This document shows positions 16,857 to 25,438 of a stretch of DNA of 64,000 bases, in pieces. The stretch is from Bacteroidales bacterium (GTDB lineage: Bacteria > Bacteroidota > Bacteroidia > Bacteroidales > UBA10428). A program made the translations under genes and the position numbers. The notes beneath the pieces are model-generated. The model saw nothing but the letters and a program-made list of their open reading frames with translations, was not told the origin of the DNA and did not search any database. Positions within the stretch are counted from its first letter, which is position 1. Each line of letters begins with the position of its first letter. Location: positions 1-64,000 of the forward strand of contig JAFGIP010000117.1 in the NCBI GenBank assembly GCA_016929525.1. Reading direction: 5' to 3'.

Positions 16857-18479
16857 TCACAGCTTATTCACCAGTCTGATGAATTCATCATTTGGGAGGA
16901 TGCCTTTTTCGTCAGCAGAGTACTCTTTCTTGATGCGTTGAACATAATACATATCCATTTCACCAACATTTTTGGCATTAATTTTACCACGGTGAATGCA
17001 ATCGAAATAATCTTTAACGTATTCAAAAGTAGTTTCTGAGATATTGACCTTATTAATGTCTCCCAGATTTTCCATTCTGGCAGCAGCGTTAACTGTTTCA
17101 CTCCAGATATCATAGGCAAATTTTTTCCTGCCAACCACTCCTGCAACTACCGGTCCTGTATGAATTCCTATTCTTAAGTCCCATGCCGGTATGCCGGGTT
17201 TGCTTTTAACCTTAAGCCTGTTTGTATAATCCTGGATCTCAAGACCAGCGAGCACTGCATCAACCGGATTAGAATTATTTCTTAATGGTAATCCCCCGGC
17301 ACACATATATGAATCACCAATGGTCTTGATTTTTTCAAGATAATGTTTTCCTGTTATCTCGTCGAATTTTGCAAAATAATCATCAAGTATTGCAACCAGG
17401 TCTTTTGGTTCAAGTTCTTTAGTATTTTTGGAAAAGTCTTTGAAATCCGTAAACAGAACTGTCACATGTCTGTAATACCGGGTACCTGCTTTGCCCTTTG
17501 ACTTAAGCTGTCTTGCAACTTCAAAAGGCAGAATATTTAAGAGCAGGCGTTCTGATTTTTCCTGTTCGTCTTCAATTAGTTTCTTTTGCTCTTCTATTTC
17601 TTCTTTTTGTGCTTCCAATAAAGCATTTGCCTGTTCAAGTCGTTCGGTTATCTGTAACATTCTTCTGTTCTGCTTGTACAATTCTTCCTCTTTTTTCATT
17701 ATCGGAGTAATATCCGATTCAACAACAATCACTTTATGAACAGTATTGTTTTCATCGAGCTGGGGTGTCAGAAAAGTTTGAAACCACTTTTTCTCTTTTT
17801 CCGGTAACTTAAATCTTAATTCAACACTTGAAGGTTTTTTTGTAGTGAAGCAGCGGCGCACTTCCCGGGTAAAATCTTTGAATACTTTAATTTGATTAAT
17901 GTTTGTTCCATAAGCATCAACAAAATCAGCGAATGAAATTCCATGCAGGTTTTCAAAGCCCTCGTTGGCCCATTCCAAATTCCCGACAGAATCGATGATG
18001 ATAAAGGCATTAGGTGCATTTTCTGTTAATGTGGCTCTTTCTTCCAGCTTCCTTCTCTCTTCTTCATATTGAGTAATTTTTGTTCTGATACGATGCAGTG
18101 TTTGTCCTACGCTAAGGGCCTTACGAACTCTTGATTTTAACTCGTTAATATCGAGTGGTTTCGTAATAAAGTCAAAAGCACCGCTTTTAAATGCTTCTGC
18201 AAAGTTTTCATCTGTTTTGTAAGCGGTAATAAAAATTACCGGTATTTCTCTAAGCTCCGGATCTTCACGGATCATTTTCAAACTATCAATACCTGAAAGT
18301 TGCGGCATTCGCATATCCATGAGTATCAAATCGGGTTGCAGTCTGCGGGCTTTTTCAAAACCCTCCATACCGTCTTCGGCAAAATAGATATCGTACTTTT
18401 CTTTTTCGGCAAGAAGTATTCCTTCAATCAGTTTGCTGTTGTGAATATTATCATCAACGACTAATACCTTATAGCTCAT
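16857..18479 (-). CDS. Response regulator-PAS-class III adenylate cyclase
   Basis: A 540-residue cytoplasmic protein. Domains in order: receiver (about 1-125; acidic Asp9 and Asp10, phosphoacceptor Asp55, Thr85, Lys107), PAS (about 150-262), a Glu/Gln-rich coiled coil (about 265-320), and a class III nucleotide cyclase (about 335-520). Metal ligands are Asp345 in FTDFKDF and Asp389 in KTIGDSYM; the purine-selecting residues are Lys385 and Asp457 (YDIWSETVN), which predicts ATP rather than GTP; transition-state residues Asn464 and Arg468 are present. It should make cAMP in response to phosphorylation and a PAS signal. No partner kinase is adjacent. Confidence 0.92.
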   Translation of the reverse strand: MSYKVLVVDDNIHNSKLIEGILLAEKEKYDIYFAEDGMEGFEKARRLQPDLILMDMRMPQLSGIDSLKMIREDPELREIPVIFITAYKTDENFAEAFKSGAFDFITKPLDINELKSRVRKALSVGQTLHRIRTKITQYEEERRKLEERATLTENAPNAFIIIDSVGNLEWANEGFENLHGISFADFVDAYGTNINQIKVFKDFTREVRRCFTTKKPSSVELRFKLPEKEKKWFQTFLTPQLDENNTVHKVIVVESDITPIMKKEEELYKQNRRMLQITERLEQANALLEAQKEEIEEQKKLIEDEQEKSERLLLNILPFEVARQLKSKGKAGTRYYRHVTVLFTDFKDFSKNTKELEPKDLVAILDDYFAKFDEITGKHYLEKIKTIGDSYMCAGGLPLRNNSNPVDAVLAGLEIQDYTNRLKVKSKPGIPAWDLRIGIHTGPVVAGVVGRKKFAYDIWSETVNAAARMENLGDINKVNISETTFEYVKDYFDCIHRGKINAKNVGEMDMYYVQRIKKEYSADEKGILPNDEFIRLVNKL

Positions 18480-18638
18480 TCCAGTTTTTTATCGTCCTGA
18501 TATTAAAAATAGCAAAAAAAAGACAAGAAAGGTAAAATATTATTCACACGGTTAATTTGTATTGCTAATGAGATGCTTCCTGAACTTATCGGGTGTAAAT
18601 TTAAAAGAGCAATTGTTGGGAAGATATGAAGAAAGTAA

Positions 18639-18689
18639 ACAGCGAAAGGTGACCAGTAAACTGATTGTAAACCGATCACTTTTCGTTGT
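18639..18689 (+). other. Long imperfect hairpin between rocD and the cyclase gene
   Basis: ACAGCGAAAGGTGA (18639-18652) can pair with TCACTTTTCGTTGT (18676-18689) over 14 positions including two G-U pairs, with a 23-base loop. The G-U pairs form only in a rightward transcript; on the leftward strand they become mismatches. No rightward gene is known here, so a small RNA or chance structure are both possible. Confidence 0.3.
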
Positions 18690-18751
18690 ATTCTGTAATT
18701 AATCCAGCAGTTAGATCAATATCGTAAGTACCTGAGATAACCTGATACCAA

Positions 18752-19969
18752 TCAACTGAACTGCTTCAGGGTTTTATTAATTATTTCAATGGCCTCCATT
18801 AATTGATCTTCAGTAATGACAAGTGGTGGAGCAAATCGAATAATGTGTTCATGTGTTGGTTTTGCGATCAGGCCGTTTTCTTTCATAGCTACACAGACAT
18901 CCCATGCTGTTTTACCACCTTTGGGTTTTATAACAATTGCATTGAGTAAACCTTTGCCTCTCACAAGTTCAACCATTTCATATTGTTCAACCAGCTTTTG
19001 TATTTCCTTTCGGAATATTTCACCCAGTCTGGCGCTTTTTTCCTCAAGTTTTTCATTCTTCAGTACTTCAAGCGCGGCTATACCTACTTTGGCAGCAATG
19101 GGATTCCCTCCGTATGTTGACCCATGCTCACCGGGTTTTATACACAGCATGATCTCATCATCGGCAAGAACGGCTGATATGGGGTACATACCACCGGAAA
19201 GGGCTTTTCCTAAAATAAGGATGTCAGGGCGCACATTTTCATGGTCGCATGCAAGCATTTTACCCGTACGTGCCAGTCCTGTCTGTACTTCATCGGCGAT
19301 AAACAGAACGTTTTTTTCTTTACAAAGGTCATACGCAGCTTTAAGATAGCCATCATCGGGAACATAAACACCTGCTTCTCCCTGGATGGGTTCAACAAGA
19401 AACCCGGCAACATTATGATCTTCGAGCTCTTTTTTAAGTGCATCCACATCATTATAGGGTACTATAACGAACCCGGGGGTGTAAGGACCAAAACCTTTAT
19501 ATGAATCCGGGTCAGTTGACATAGAAATGATTGTTATGGTTCGGCCGTGAAAGTTACCTTCACATACGATTATCTTAGCCTGGTTTTCAGGTATCCCCTT
19601 TTTTTCATATGCCCATTTACGGCAAAGTTTAAGTGCCGTTTCATCTCCTTCAGCGCCTGTATTCATTGGTAGTACTTTATCGTAACCAAAAAATCTTGTA
19701 ATGTATTCTTCAAATTCTCCAAGACAGTCGTTATAAAAAGCTCTGGATGTCAATGCAAGTTTTTTAGCCTGTTCAGACAGAGCATTTACAATCTTTGGGT
19801 GACAATGGCCCTGATTAACCGCAGAATATGCCGAGAGAAAATCGAAATATTTTTTACCTTCAACATCCCATACAAATATTCCTTCTCCCTTCGACAGCAC
19901 AACAGGAAGCGGGTGATAATTGTGTGCACCGTACTTGCCCTCCTTTTGAATAAAATCGTTACTTGTCAT
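18752..19969 (-). CDS. rocD: Ornithine aminotransferase
   Basis: A 405-residue class III PLP aminotransferase that transfers the delta-amino group of ornithine to 2-oxoglutarate, giving glutamate semialdehyde. The PLP lysine is Lys255 in [13 protein letters not shown]; Asp226 in [11 protein letters not shown] contacts the pyridine nitrogen. The N-terminal [17 protein letters not shown] and [13 protein letters not shown] are typical of ornithine aminotransferase rather than acetylornithine or GABA enzymes. It connects arginine/ornithine use with proline and glutamate. No other arginine genes are near. A likely -7 element lies just upstream. Confidence 0.95.
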   Translation of the reverse strand: MTSNDFIQKEGKYGAHNYHPLPVVLSKGEGIFVWDVEGKKYFDFLSAYSAVNQGHCHPKIVNALSEQAKKLALTSRAFYNDCLGEFEEYITRFFGYDKVLPMNTGAEGDETALKLCRKWAYEKKGIPENQAKIIVCEGNFHGRTITIISMSTDPDSYKGFGPYTPGFVIVPYNDVDALKKELEDHNVAGFLVEPIQGEAGVYVPDDGYLKAAYDLCKEKNVLFIADEVQTGLARTGKMLACDHENVRPDILILGKALSGGMYPISAVLADDEIMLCIKPGEHGSTYGGNPIAAKVGIAALEVLKNEKLEEKSARLGEIFRKEIQKLVEQYEMVELVRGKGLLNAIVIKPKGGKTAWDVCVAMKENGLIAKPTHEHIIRFAPPLVITEDQLMEAIEIINKTLKQFS

Positions 19970-19997
19970 TTTACCTAATAGATTTATTGGTTTATAT

Positions 19998-20005
19998 CAA
20001 ATGTA
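19998..20005 (-). promoter_or_regulatory. Candidate -7 element of rocD
   Basis: On the leftward strand the sequence reads TACATTTG, an exact TAnnTTTG match, 28 bases upstream of the rocD ATG. No convincing -33 TTTG is present. Confidence 0.4.
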
Positions 20006-20193
20006 TTTATTTGCGCAAGTTTTGAATTTTTATGCAAAAAAAGAATGATAAAAAGCAGTTTTCAAAAAATTTCATAACAAAATTTAAAACTAGTTTTTGG
20101 TTCGTTATTAATTTTACACTTTTTTAATAATAAAATTATACGTCATTAATGTTTATAAATTTTATTTGCATGCTAAAATTAAAATTCTGAAGT

Positions 20194-20940
20194 ATGAAAA
20201 GATTTTCAATAGTTTTTATTCTGATTACATTTTTTGCCTGTTCTGATAAGGGTGTCAAAGTTGCAGAACATGACCCGAATCATAAGATGTTGACAAATAC
20301 ACAACTTTATCTTGAAGCTGTAACTTACAGAAATCTTGAAGATGCATTATATGCCCAGGAAAAGGTAATAAAGTTAACTCTCGCAAAAGACAATCTGTAT
20401 CAGGTTCCGCCGGAAATAGCAAAGTTACCCTATATTCAGGTTCTGGATCTGTTCAGAAATAATATTAGCGAGCTTCCGGAGTTTTTGGTTGATATGCCCT
20501 ATTTACAACATGTTTATCTTAATGAGAATAATTTTACAGAGTTTCCGAAGATCTTATACAAATGCAGGAATGTTGAAGCAGTATTGTTAAAACAAAATCA
20601 AATCAGAGAAATACCTTCTGATATTAATGAAATGCAGCAGCTTAGGCATATTACCTTTACCGAGAATCAAATCAGTGAAGTACCGGAAAAATTATATGAA
20701 CTGGAAAACCTGGAAACATTAGGACTGAGAGGTAATAGTATTTCGTATATCTCACCGGATATTTGCAAGCTAAAGAACTTAAAAAAACTTAATCTGAAAT
20801 CGAATCAAATCAGCAGTTTACCGGATTGCATTACCCGGATGAAAATTGAAATAATCTCACTTGGTGATAATCCTATGAGTGAAGATTATGTCGACAGCTT
20901 AAGAATAATGATGCCTGATACGAAAATTGATTTTAAATAG
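20194..20940 (+). CDS. Leucine-rich-repeat lipoprotein
   Basis: A 248-residue lipoprotein (ITFFAC lipobox, Cys16) with about seven leucine-rich repeats of 22-24 residues from around residue 60, each of the form LxxLxLxxNxIsxLPxxI, for example VLDLFRNNISELPEFLVDMPYLQ and LGLRGNSISYISPDICKLKNLK. Such repeats form a curved protein-binding surface; no enzymatic domain is present. It probably faces the periplasm or outside. It stands alone between divergent rocD and the phosphate regulator, with no clue to its partner. Confidence 0.85.
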   Translation: MKRFSIVFILITFFACSDKGVKVAEHDPNHKMLTNTQLYLEAVTYRNLEDALYAQEKVIKLTLAKDNLYQVPPEIAKLPYIQVLDLFRNNISELPEFLVDMPYLQHVYLNENNFTEFPKILYKCRNVEAVLLKQNQIREIPSDINEMQQLRHITFTENQISEVPEKLYELENLETLGLRGNSISYISPDICKLKNLKKLNLKSNQISSLPDCITRMKIEIISLGDNPMSEDYVDSLRIMMPDTKIDFK

Positions 20941-21303
20941 ACAACAGAAATTCTGTTACTAAATTGAAAGATTCATATATTTCAATCACTGTTAGTTTAT
21001 CTTATATCGATTATACGTGCCAAGCTGGCACAGTAATTAGTAATAAAAGCCGATAAATTAAAAAACGCGAATTATTCGTACTCTGCCAGGTTGGTTTTTA
21101 ATACCGCGATGTACCATGCCATTTTAGAAATATTGAGGCATTATAAGAATAAGTAATATTAACTGCAAAAGGAAATGCGAAAAGCAATCGAATTCATCCA
21201 GAATGTAATTAAATCAGATGTTTTTTGTAATTTTTTAAAGAATTTACAAAAGCATCCCCATAAAACTTATCTTTGTTACCAGTGCCTATTTTTATAACCT
21301 TCT
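20941..21303. other. Intergenic region upstream of the PhoB-like regulator
   Basis: 363 bp without a gene. GTGCCA (21017-21022) and TGGCAC (21026-21031) form a small hairpin that might end the LRR transcript, but it has no T-tract. A -7 element TATCTTTG lies at 21268-21275, 28 bases before the next start codon; TTTA 21 bases upstream is a weak -33. Nothing else is seen. Confidence 0.5.
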
Positions 21304-21999
21304 ATGAAAACCGAAAACTATAAAATCCTGATTGTTGATGATGAGAAGGATATCCTTGAATTTTTAAGCTATAACCTGAATAAAGAAGGTTTCTTGGTAT
21401 TTATTGCCAAAGATGGCATTACAGCAATTGAACAGGCAAAGAAAAACTTACCACATTTGATACTTCTCGATATCATGATGCCAGGAATGGATGGTATTGA
21501 AGTATGTGAAAAACTTCGTGAATTGCCAGGTCTTAATAATACACTTATAGCCTTTTTGACAGCCCGGGGGGAGGATTATAGTCAGATAGCAGGATTTGAA
21601 GCCGGAGGAGACGATTACATAACAAAACCCATTAAACCAAAAGTCCTGGTTAGTAGGATTTATGCATTATTGAAAAGAGTTAACCGGAGTAATATAGAAT
21701 CACAATCAGATTCAGATAAAATAAGTAAAGGTGATCTGGTTATTGACAAAGAAAGATACCTTGTATTTAAAGGTAAAAAGGAACTAATTCTACCAAAGAA
21801 AGAATTTGAGTTACTGTTATTACTTTCATCAAGACCGGGCAAAGTATTTACGAGAGATGAGATCTTTCAAACTGTTTGGGAAGAGAATGTTATCGTTGGT
21901 GACAGGACCATTGATGTCCATATCCGAAAGCTCCGGGAAAAAATCGGCGATAAATATATAAAGACCGTAAAAGGAGTTGGCTATAAATTTGCAGAATAA
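21304..21999 (+). CDS. OmpR/PhoB-family response regulator, probable phosphate regulator
   Basis: A 231-residue two-domain regulator. Receiver domain (1-120): acidic pair Asp12-Asp13, phosphoacceptor Asp56 (LILLDIMMPGMDG), Thr in FLTARG and Lys in YITKPIKPK. DNA-binding winged helix (about 135-231): PKKEFELLLLLSSRPGKVFTRDEIF and VGDRTIDVHIRKLREKIG, ending VKGVGYKFAE. Its location beside the phosphate porin and pst operon makes PhoB the likely role, although no PhoR-type kinase lies next to it. A second, broken copy of the same gene lies at 30390-31083. A terminator follows. Confidence 0.9.
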   Translation: MKTENYKILIVDDEKDILEFLSYNLNKEGFLVFIAKDGITAIEQAKKNLPHLILLDIMMPGMDGIEVCEKLRELPGLNNTLIAFLTARGEDYSQIAGFEAGGDDYITKPIKPKVLVSRIYALLKRVNRSNIESQSDSDKISKGDLVIDKERYLVFKGKKELILPKKEFELLLLLSSRPGKVFTRDEIFQTVWEENVIVGDRTIDVHIRKLREKIGDKYIKTVKGVGYKFAE

Positions 22000-22007
22000 A
22001 CAATAAA

Positions 22008-22032
22008 AAATCCGGTATCTGTTACCGGATTT
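22008..22032. terminator. Terminator between the PhoB-like regulator and the convergent porin gene
   Basis: AAATCCGGTA (22008-22017) pairs with TACCGGATTT (22023-22032) around a five-base loop. A-tract on the left and T-tract on the right let it work in both directions for the convergent genes ending at 21999 and 22069. Confidence 0.8.
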
Positions 22033-22068
22033 CTACAGCTGTATTAATATCAACTTCTGTAATACCTG

Positions 22069-23124
22069 CTAGAAACTAAATTCAAAGTTCAGATATATTC
22101 TCGATAAATCTTTAATATCAGAGTTATCAAACAGATAGGTTCTGTAATTTAATGCCAGTTTTACTCCTTTTACCGGAGCATATTGTGTTCCAAGTAAAAT
22201 TAAGTTTCCGTCTTTACCATAGTTCCAGGGATCAGTTTCATTTTGTAGCTTATTTGAGTATAATCTGATATAATTGCCGAAAATTTCAAATTTCTTATTT
22301 ATGATATATGTAGCATACATTGTTACACCTAGAAGGTTATGATCTTCGGCAGAAGAATTGTACTTTGTACCATTCAACATCATGTTAAATTCACCACCAA
22401 CCCTGAATTTTTTGTTTTTATAACCTGCAAAAAAGGCAAGGTTATGAATTGTGGAAGTATCAACAATTATTGAGTCATTCCCATACAAGTCGAATTTGTT
22501 AAAATTAGCACTGTAATATCCTTTGAGCAGTAAACCTTTTACGGGTTCAAAAAGAACATCTGCACCATATTTATGCATACCATAATCATCCTGAAGACTT
22601 GTATATCCATCGCCATTCAGCATAAATATGTTAATCTTTACGAAATCAACCGGTTTAAGCTCAACATTCGCTCCAAGGTCGGCACTCGTTCCAAGTGCAA
22701 ATTCATCCTGGAATGATTTATAAATGTACCGATAACCCCAAAATTTCTCCTGGTCATTAAATTGCTGCAATCCTATAAGACCAACAGATAATTTAATGTT
22801 GGATATAATCTTCCAATCCAGCTGAGCTATTTTTACGAATGCCGTATATTCGCTTGCATCCGATTTCTTTACTCCATCCAGGGTAATCTTAGCTGAAATA
22901 GCTTTACTGATATCGTAAGTATATCCCAGATAAACACGTTGCAGTTCGAAGCTACTTTTCGGGTTATCATTAAAATCGTAATGATAATTCCAGAATACTT
23001 TACCAAATGCACTTCCCGAAGGAGTAAATTCAGTTTCATCTGCCGTTTTGTTCTCATTCGTTTGGGCATTTATTGAGCTGCAGGCAAGAAAAGAGAACAG
23101 CACGATAATAGTTGTTTTTTTCAT
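22069..23124 (-). CDS. Outer-membrane beta-barrel porin, probably phosphate-selective (OprO/OprP-like)
   Basis: A 351-residue protein with a signal peptide (SSINAQ near residue 21) and a body of alternating hydrophobic strands ending in a terminal Phe (LNFEFSF), typical of an outer-membrane barrel. The opening SGSAFGKVFWNYHYDFNDNPKSSFELQRVYLGYTYDISK resembles porins of the OprO/OprP family. It is divergent from pstS across a 440-bp spacer with two Pho-box-like arrays, so phosphate uptake across the outer membrane under starvation is likely. Selectivity itself cannot be read from the sequence. Confidence 0.75.
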   Translation of the reverse strand: MKKTTIIVLFSFLACSSINAQTNENKTADETEFTPSGSAFGKVFWNYHYDFNDNPKSSFELQRVYLGYTYDISKAISAKITLDGVKKSDASEYTAFVKIAQLDWKIISNIKLSVGLIGLQQFNDQEKFWGYRYIYKSFQDEFALGTSADLGANVELKPVDFVKINIFMLNGDGYTSLQDDYGMHKYGADVLFEPVKGLLLKGYYSANFNKFDLYGNDSIIVDTSTIHNLAFFAGYKNKKFRVGGEFNMMLNGTKYNSSAEDHNLLGVTMYATYIINKKFEIFGNYIRLYSNKLQNETDPWNYGKDGNLILLGTQYAPVKGVKLALNYRTYLFDNSDIKDLSRIYLNFEFSF

Positions 23125-23305
23125 TTTTAATAATTTGTTGTTGGTATTTTCTATTTCACATTTAATTCTGAAAAAATAAACCTATTTCGAAAGGTTTTAT
23201 TTGATTTATTAAGCTAATAGTATCAGCAGTTCATTAAACAAAAAGCTGACAAACCGAAACGAAAATAAAAAGAAAAATGCTTCACAGTTCCTCTTAAAAA
23301 CTACA

Positions 23306-23333
23306 TTAACTATAAGTTAATCATGAGTTAACA
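23306..23333. promoter_or_regulatory. Pho-box-like array, three hexamers
   Basis: TTAACT at 23306, TTAATC at 23317 and TTAACA at 23328, each exactly 11 bp apart. The TTAA core is self-complementary, so the array reads similarly on the other strand (TTAACT, TTAACT, TTAATG). Lying 182 bp from the porin start, it may serve the porin, pstS, or both. Confidence 0.6.
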
Positions 23334-23472
23334 TAAAATACATATAAGGAGGAATATTTACAGAATGTTGTTAAGATTGCTGAGTCCGCATCGACATGGT
23401 ATTGTCATTGAAAATTTTGCTGCACCTTAATTACAAAAGGTAGTATTCTTTAAAATTCACTTATCACTTTGC

Positions 23473-23511
23473 TTAACATTAAGTTAATATAACCTTAATT
23501 CAGCATTAACA
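23473..23511 (+). promoter_or_regulatory. Pho-box-like array upstream of pstS, four hexamers
   Basis: TTAACA (23473), TTAATA (23484), TTAATT (23495) and TTAACA (23506), exactly 11 bp apart. The last ends 20 bp before the -7 element, where a -33 motif would be, as in activator-dependent Pho promoters. PhoB/PhoP family regulators bind direct repeats of this period. Confidence 0.7.
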
Positions 23512-23531
23512 TCTTTACACTTCTTCTAATT

Positions 23532-23539
23532 TAAATTTG
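23532..23539 (+). promoter_or_regulatory. -7 element of pstS
   Basis: TAAATTTG, an exact TAnnTTTG match, 25 bases before the pstS ATG. No TTTG occurs at the -33 position; the phased hexamer array takes its place. Confidence 0.6.
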
Positions 23540-23564
23540 GTCAGAATTTAAAAACTAATAAGTT

Positions 23565-24500
23565 ATGAAAATCAATGCAATTATTCTGCTTACTATTTTA
23601 ATACTTTCTGCATGCGGTGGTCCTGCTTCCCAGAAAGAACAATTATCGGGAACTATTCGAATTGATGGTTCCAGTACAGTTTATCCAATTACCGAAGCTG
23701 TTGCTGAAGAATTCAGAGTTGTTAGCCCTGATGTCAAGGTTACAGTAGGGATCTCCGGAACCGGGGGAGGTTTTAAGAAATTTGGACGAGGCGAAACAGA
23801 TATTTCAGATGCTTCCCGCCCAATAAAACAAAAAGAAATTGATGCATGCAATGAGAATGGAATAAGTTATGTCAAACTGGAAGTTGCATACGACGGTTTG
23901 GCTGTTATTGTAAATCCCGAAAATGATTGGGTTGATCATTTTACCGTGGAGGAACTTAAAAAACTCTGGGAACCGGATGCGCAGGGTGTAATTATGAAAT
24001 GGAACCAGATTCGTCCTGAATGGCCGGACGAGGAAGTTCATTTGTTTGGTCCCGGAGTAGCATCTGGAACATACGACTATTTTACAGAAGCTATTATTGG
24101 AGAAAGTGGTTCAAGCCGGGGAGATTTTACGGCAAGCGAGGACGACAATGTACTTGTTCAGGGTGTTGCCGGTGATAAATATGGACTGGGTTTCTTTGGT
24201 TTGGCTTATTTTGAGGAAAATGCCGATAAATTAAAACTTGTTCCTGTTGATGGTGGCAACGGCCCTGTTGCTCCTTCTATTGAAACAGTGAGTAACGGGA
24301 CATATACTCCGTTATCACGTCCACTATTTATTTATGTAAATAGTAGAGCTGCTAAACGAAAAGAAGTACAGAAGTTTGTTTATTTTTATATACAGAATGC
24401 ACCTGCACTTTCAAAAGAAGTAGGTTATGTGCCATTACCGGAGGCTAAATATAAAGAACAAACAGAGAATTTCTCATCCTTCCTCTCGGGACTGGAATAA
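23565..24500 (+). CDS. pstS: Phosphate-binding lipoprotein PstS
   Basis: A 311-residue substrate-binding protein of the Pst phosphate ABC importer. LILSAC (Cys17) is a lipobox. Phosphate-binding segments are [18 protein letters not shown] (about 33-50), [27 protein letters not shown], and [16 protein letters not shown], all intact. It is first in pstSCAB-phoU and is separated from pstC by a hairpin at 24513-24541, so it is probably made in excess of the permease. Expression is expected when phosphate is scarce, driven by the array and -7 element just upstream. Confidence 0.95.
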   Translation: MKINAIILLTILILSACGGPASQKEQLSGTIRIDGSSTVYPITEAVAEEFRVVSPDVKVTVGISGTGGGFKKFGRGETDISDASRPIKQKEIDACNENGISYVKLEVAYDGLAVIVNPENDWVDHFTVEELKKLWEPDAQGVIMKWNQIRPEWPDEEVHLFGPGVASGTYDYFTEAIIGESGSSRGDFTASEDDNVLVQGVAGDKYGLGFFGLAYFEENADKLKLVPVDGGNGPVAPSIETVSNGTYTPLSRPLFIYVNSRAAKRKEVQKFVYFYIQNAPALSKEVGYVPLPEAKYKEQTENFSSFLSGLE

Positions 24501-24512
24501 GCCAAATAAAAG

Positions 24513-24541
24513 AAATCACCAGGCAAACAGCCTGGTGATTT
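24513..24541 (+). terminator. Hairpin between pstS and pstC, probable partial terminator
   Basis: AAATCACCAGGC (24513-24524) pairs perfectly over 12 bp with GCCTGGTGATTT (24530-24541) around a five-base loop, followed by TATTCTAT. It lies 12 bp after the pstS stop; pstC has no obvious promoter of its own, so readthrough is expected. Confidence 0.75.
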
Positions 24542-24559
24542 TATTCTATATATTAAATA

Positions 24560-25438
24560 ATGATCCGTACAAGGGAACAAATAATAGAAACGTTTTTACT
24601 CATTAGTGCTTTTATAACGATATTTACCACAGTAGGTATCATTTTGGTGCTTGCTATAGAAGCATTTAAATTTTTCAGGGAAGTTTCTGTTATAGAGTTT
24701 TTCACAAGTACGGAATGGACTCCTCTTTTTACCCAAAAACATTACGGAATTTTACCGTTGCTGTCAGGTACATTACTTACTTCTTTTATAGCAATCCTGG
24801 TAGCTTTGCCTATTGGGTTGGCTATAGCCATTTATTTAAGTGAATATGCACCAAAACAATTTCGTACTTATGTTAAACCATCACTGGAGCTTCTTGCTGC
24901 TGTTCCTACAGTAGTTTACGGCTTTTTTGCTTTAACGGTAGTTACACCCTTTTTACAAAGTTTTATTCCCGGTATGTCTGGATTTAATTCTTTGTCCGCT
25001 GGATTTGTAATGGGAATTATGATCATTCCGATTGTATCATCGCTAAGCGAAGACGCTCTTAATGCAGTTCCTGCTTCACTGAGGGAAGCCTCGTATGGTA
25101 TGGGTTCAACCCGGCTTCAAACTGCTATTAAAGTTACAGTTCCTGCAGCGTCATCGGGAATTGTGGTTTCGGTAATCTTGGCGATATCAAGGGCTATAGG
25201 TGAAACAATGATCGTTGCTATTGCCGCCGGTCAACAACCCCGATTTACTATTAACCCCCTGGTGCCCGTTGAAACACTCACGGCTTATATAGTACAGGTA
25301 AGCCTGGGAGATGTGCAGCATAACTCGGTTGAATACAGAACTATTTTTGCGGCCGGGATAACTCTTTTTGTATTCACTTTTATATTGAACTCGGTAAGTC
25401 ACTGGCTCAAGAACAAATATCGCGAGAAGTATGAATAG
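24560..25438 (+). CDS. pstC: Phosphate ABC transporter permease PstC
   Basis: A 292-residue inner-membrane permease with about six hydrophobic helices. The PstC-type N-terminus (about 15-35 helix) and the periplasmic stretch EFFTSTEWTPLFTQKHYGILPLLSGTLLTS are typical. The cytoplasmic EAA loop that contacts PstB is ALNAVPASLREASYGMGSTRLQTAIKVTVP, followed by ISRAIGETMIVAIAAG. It pairs with PstA. Its last eight bases overlap the pstA start, so translation is probably coupled. Confidence 0.95.
   Translation: MIRTREQIIETFLLISAFITIFTTVGIILVLAIEAFKFFREVSVIEFFTSTEWTPLFTQKHYGILPLLSGTLLTSFIAILVALPIGLAIAIYLSEYAPKQFRTYVKPSLELLAAVPTVVYGFFALTVVTPFLQSFIPGMSGFNSLSAGFVMGIMIIPIVSSLSEDALNAVPASLREASYGMGSTRLQTAIKVTVPAASSGIVVSVILAISRAIGETMIVAIAAGQQPRFTINPLVPVETLTAYIVQVSLGDVQHNSVEYRTIFAAGITLFVFTFILNSVSHWLKNKYREKYE

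Larger units (their letters stand above)
23125..23564. promoter_or_regulatory. Divergent porin-pstS regulatory region
   Basis: 440 bp without a gene. It contains two arrays of TTAA-type hexamers at 11-bp spacing (23306-23333 and 23473-23511) and a -7 element for pstS (23532-23539). No clear TAnnTTTG element for the porin was found at a standard distance. Confidence 0.75.

Noticed and set aside
16857-18479. Guanylate cyclase or diguanylate cyclase
   Set aside because: Lys385 and Asp457 predict ATP; there is no GGDEF motif.
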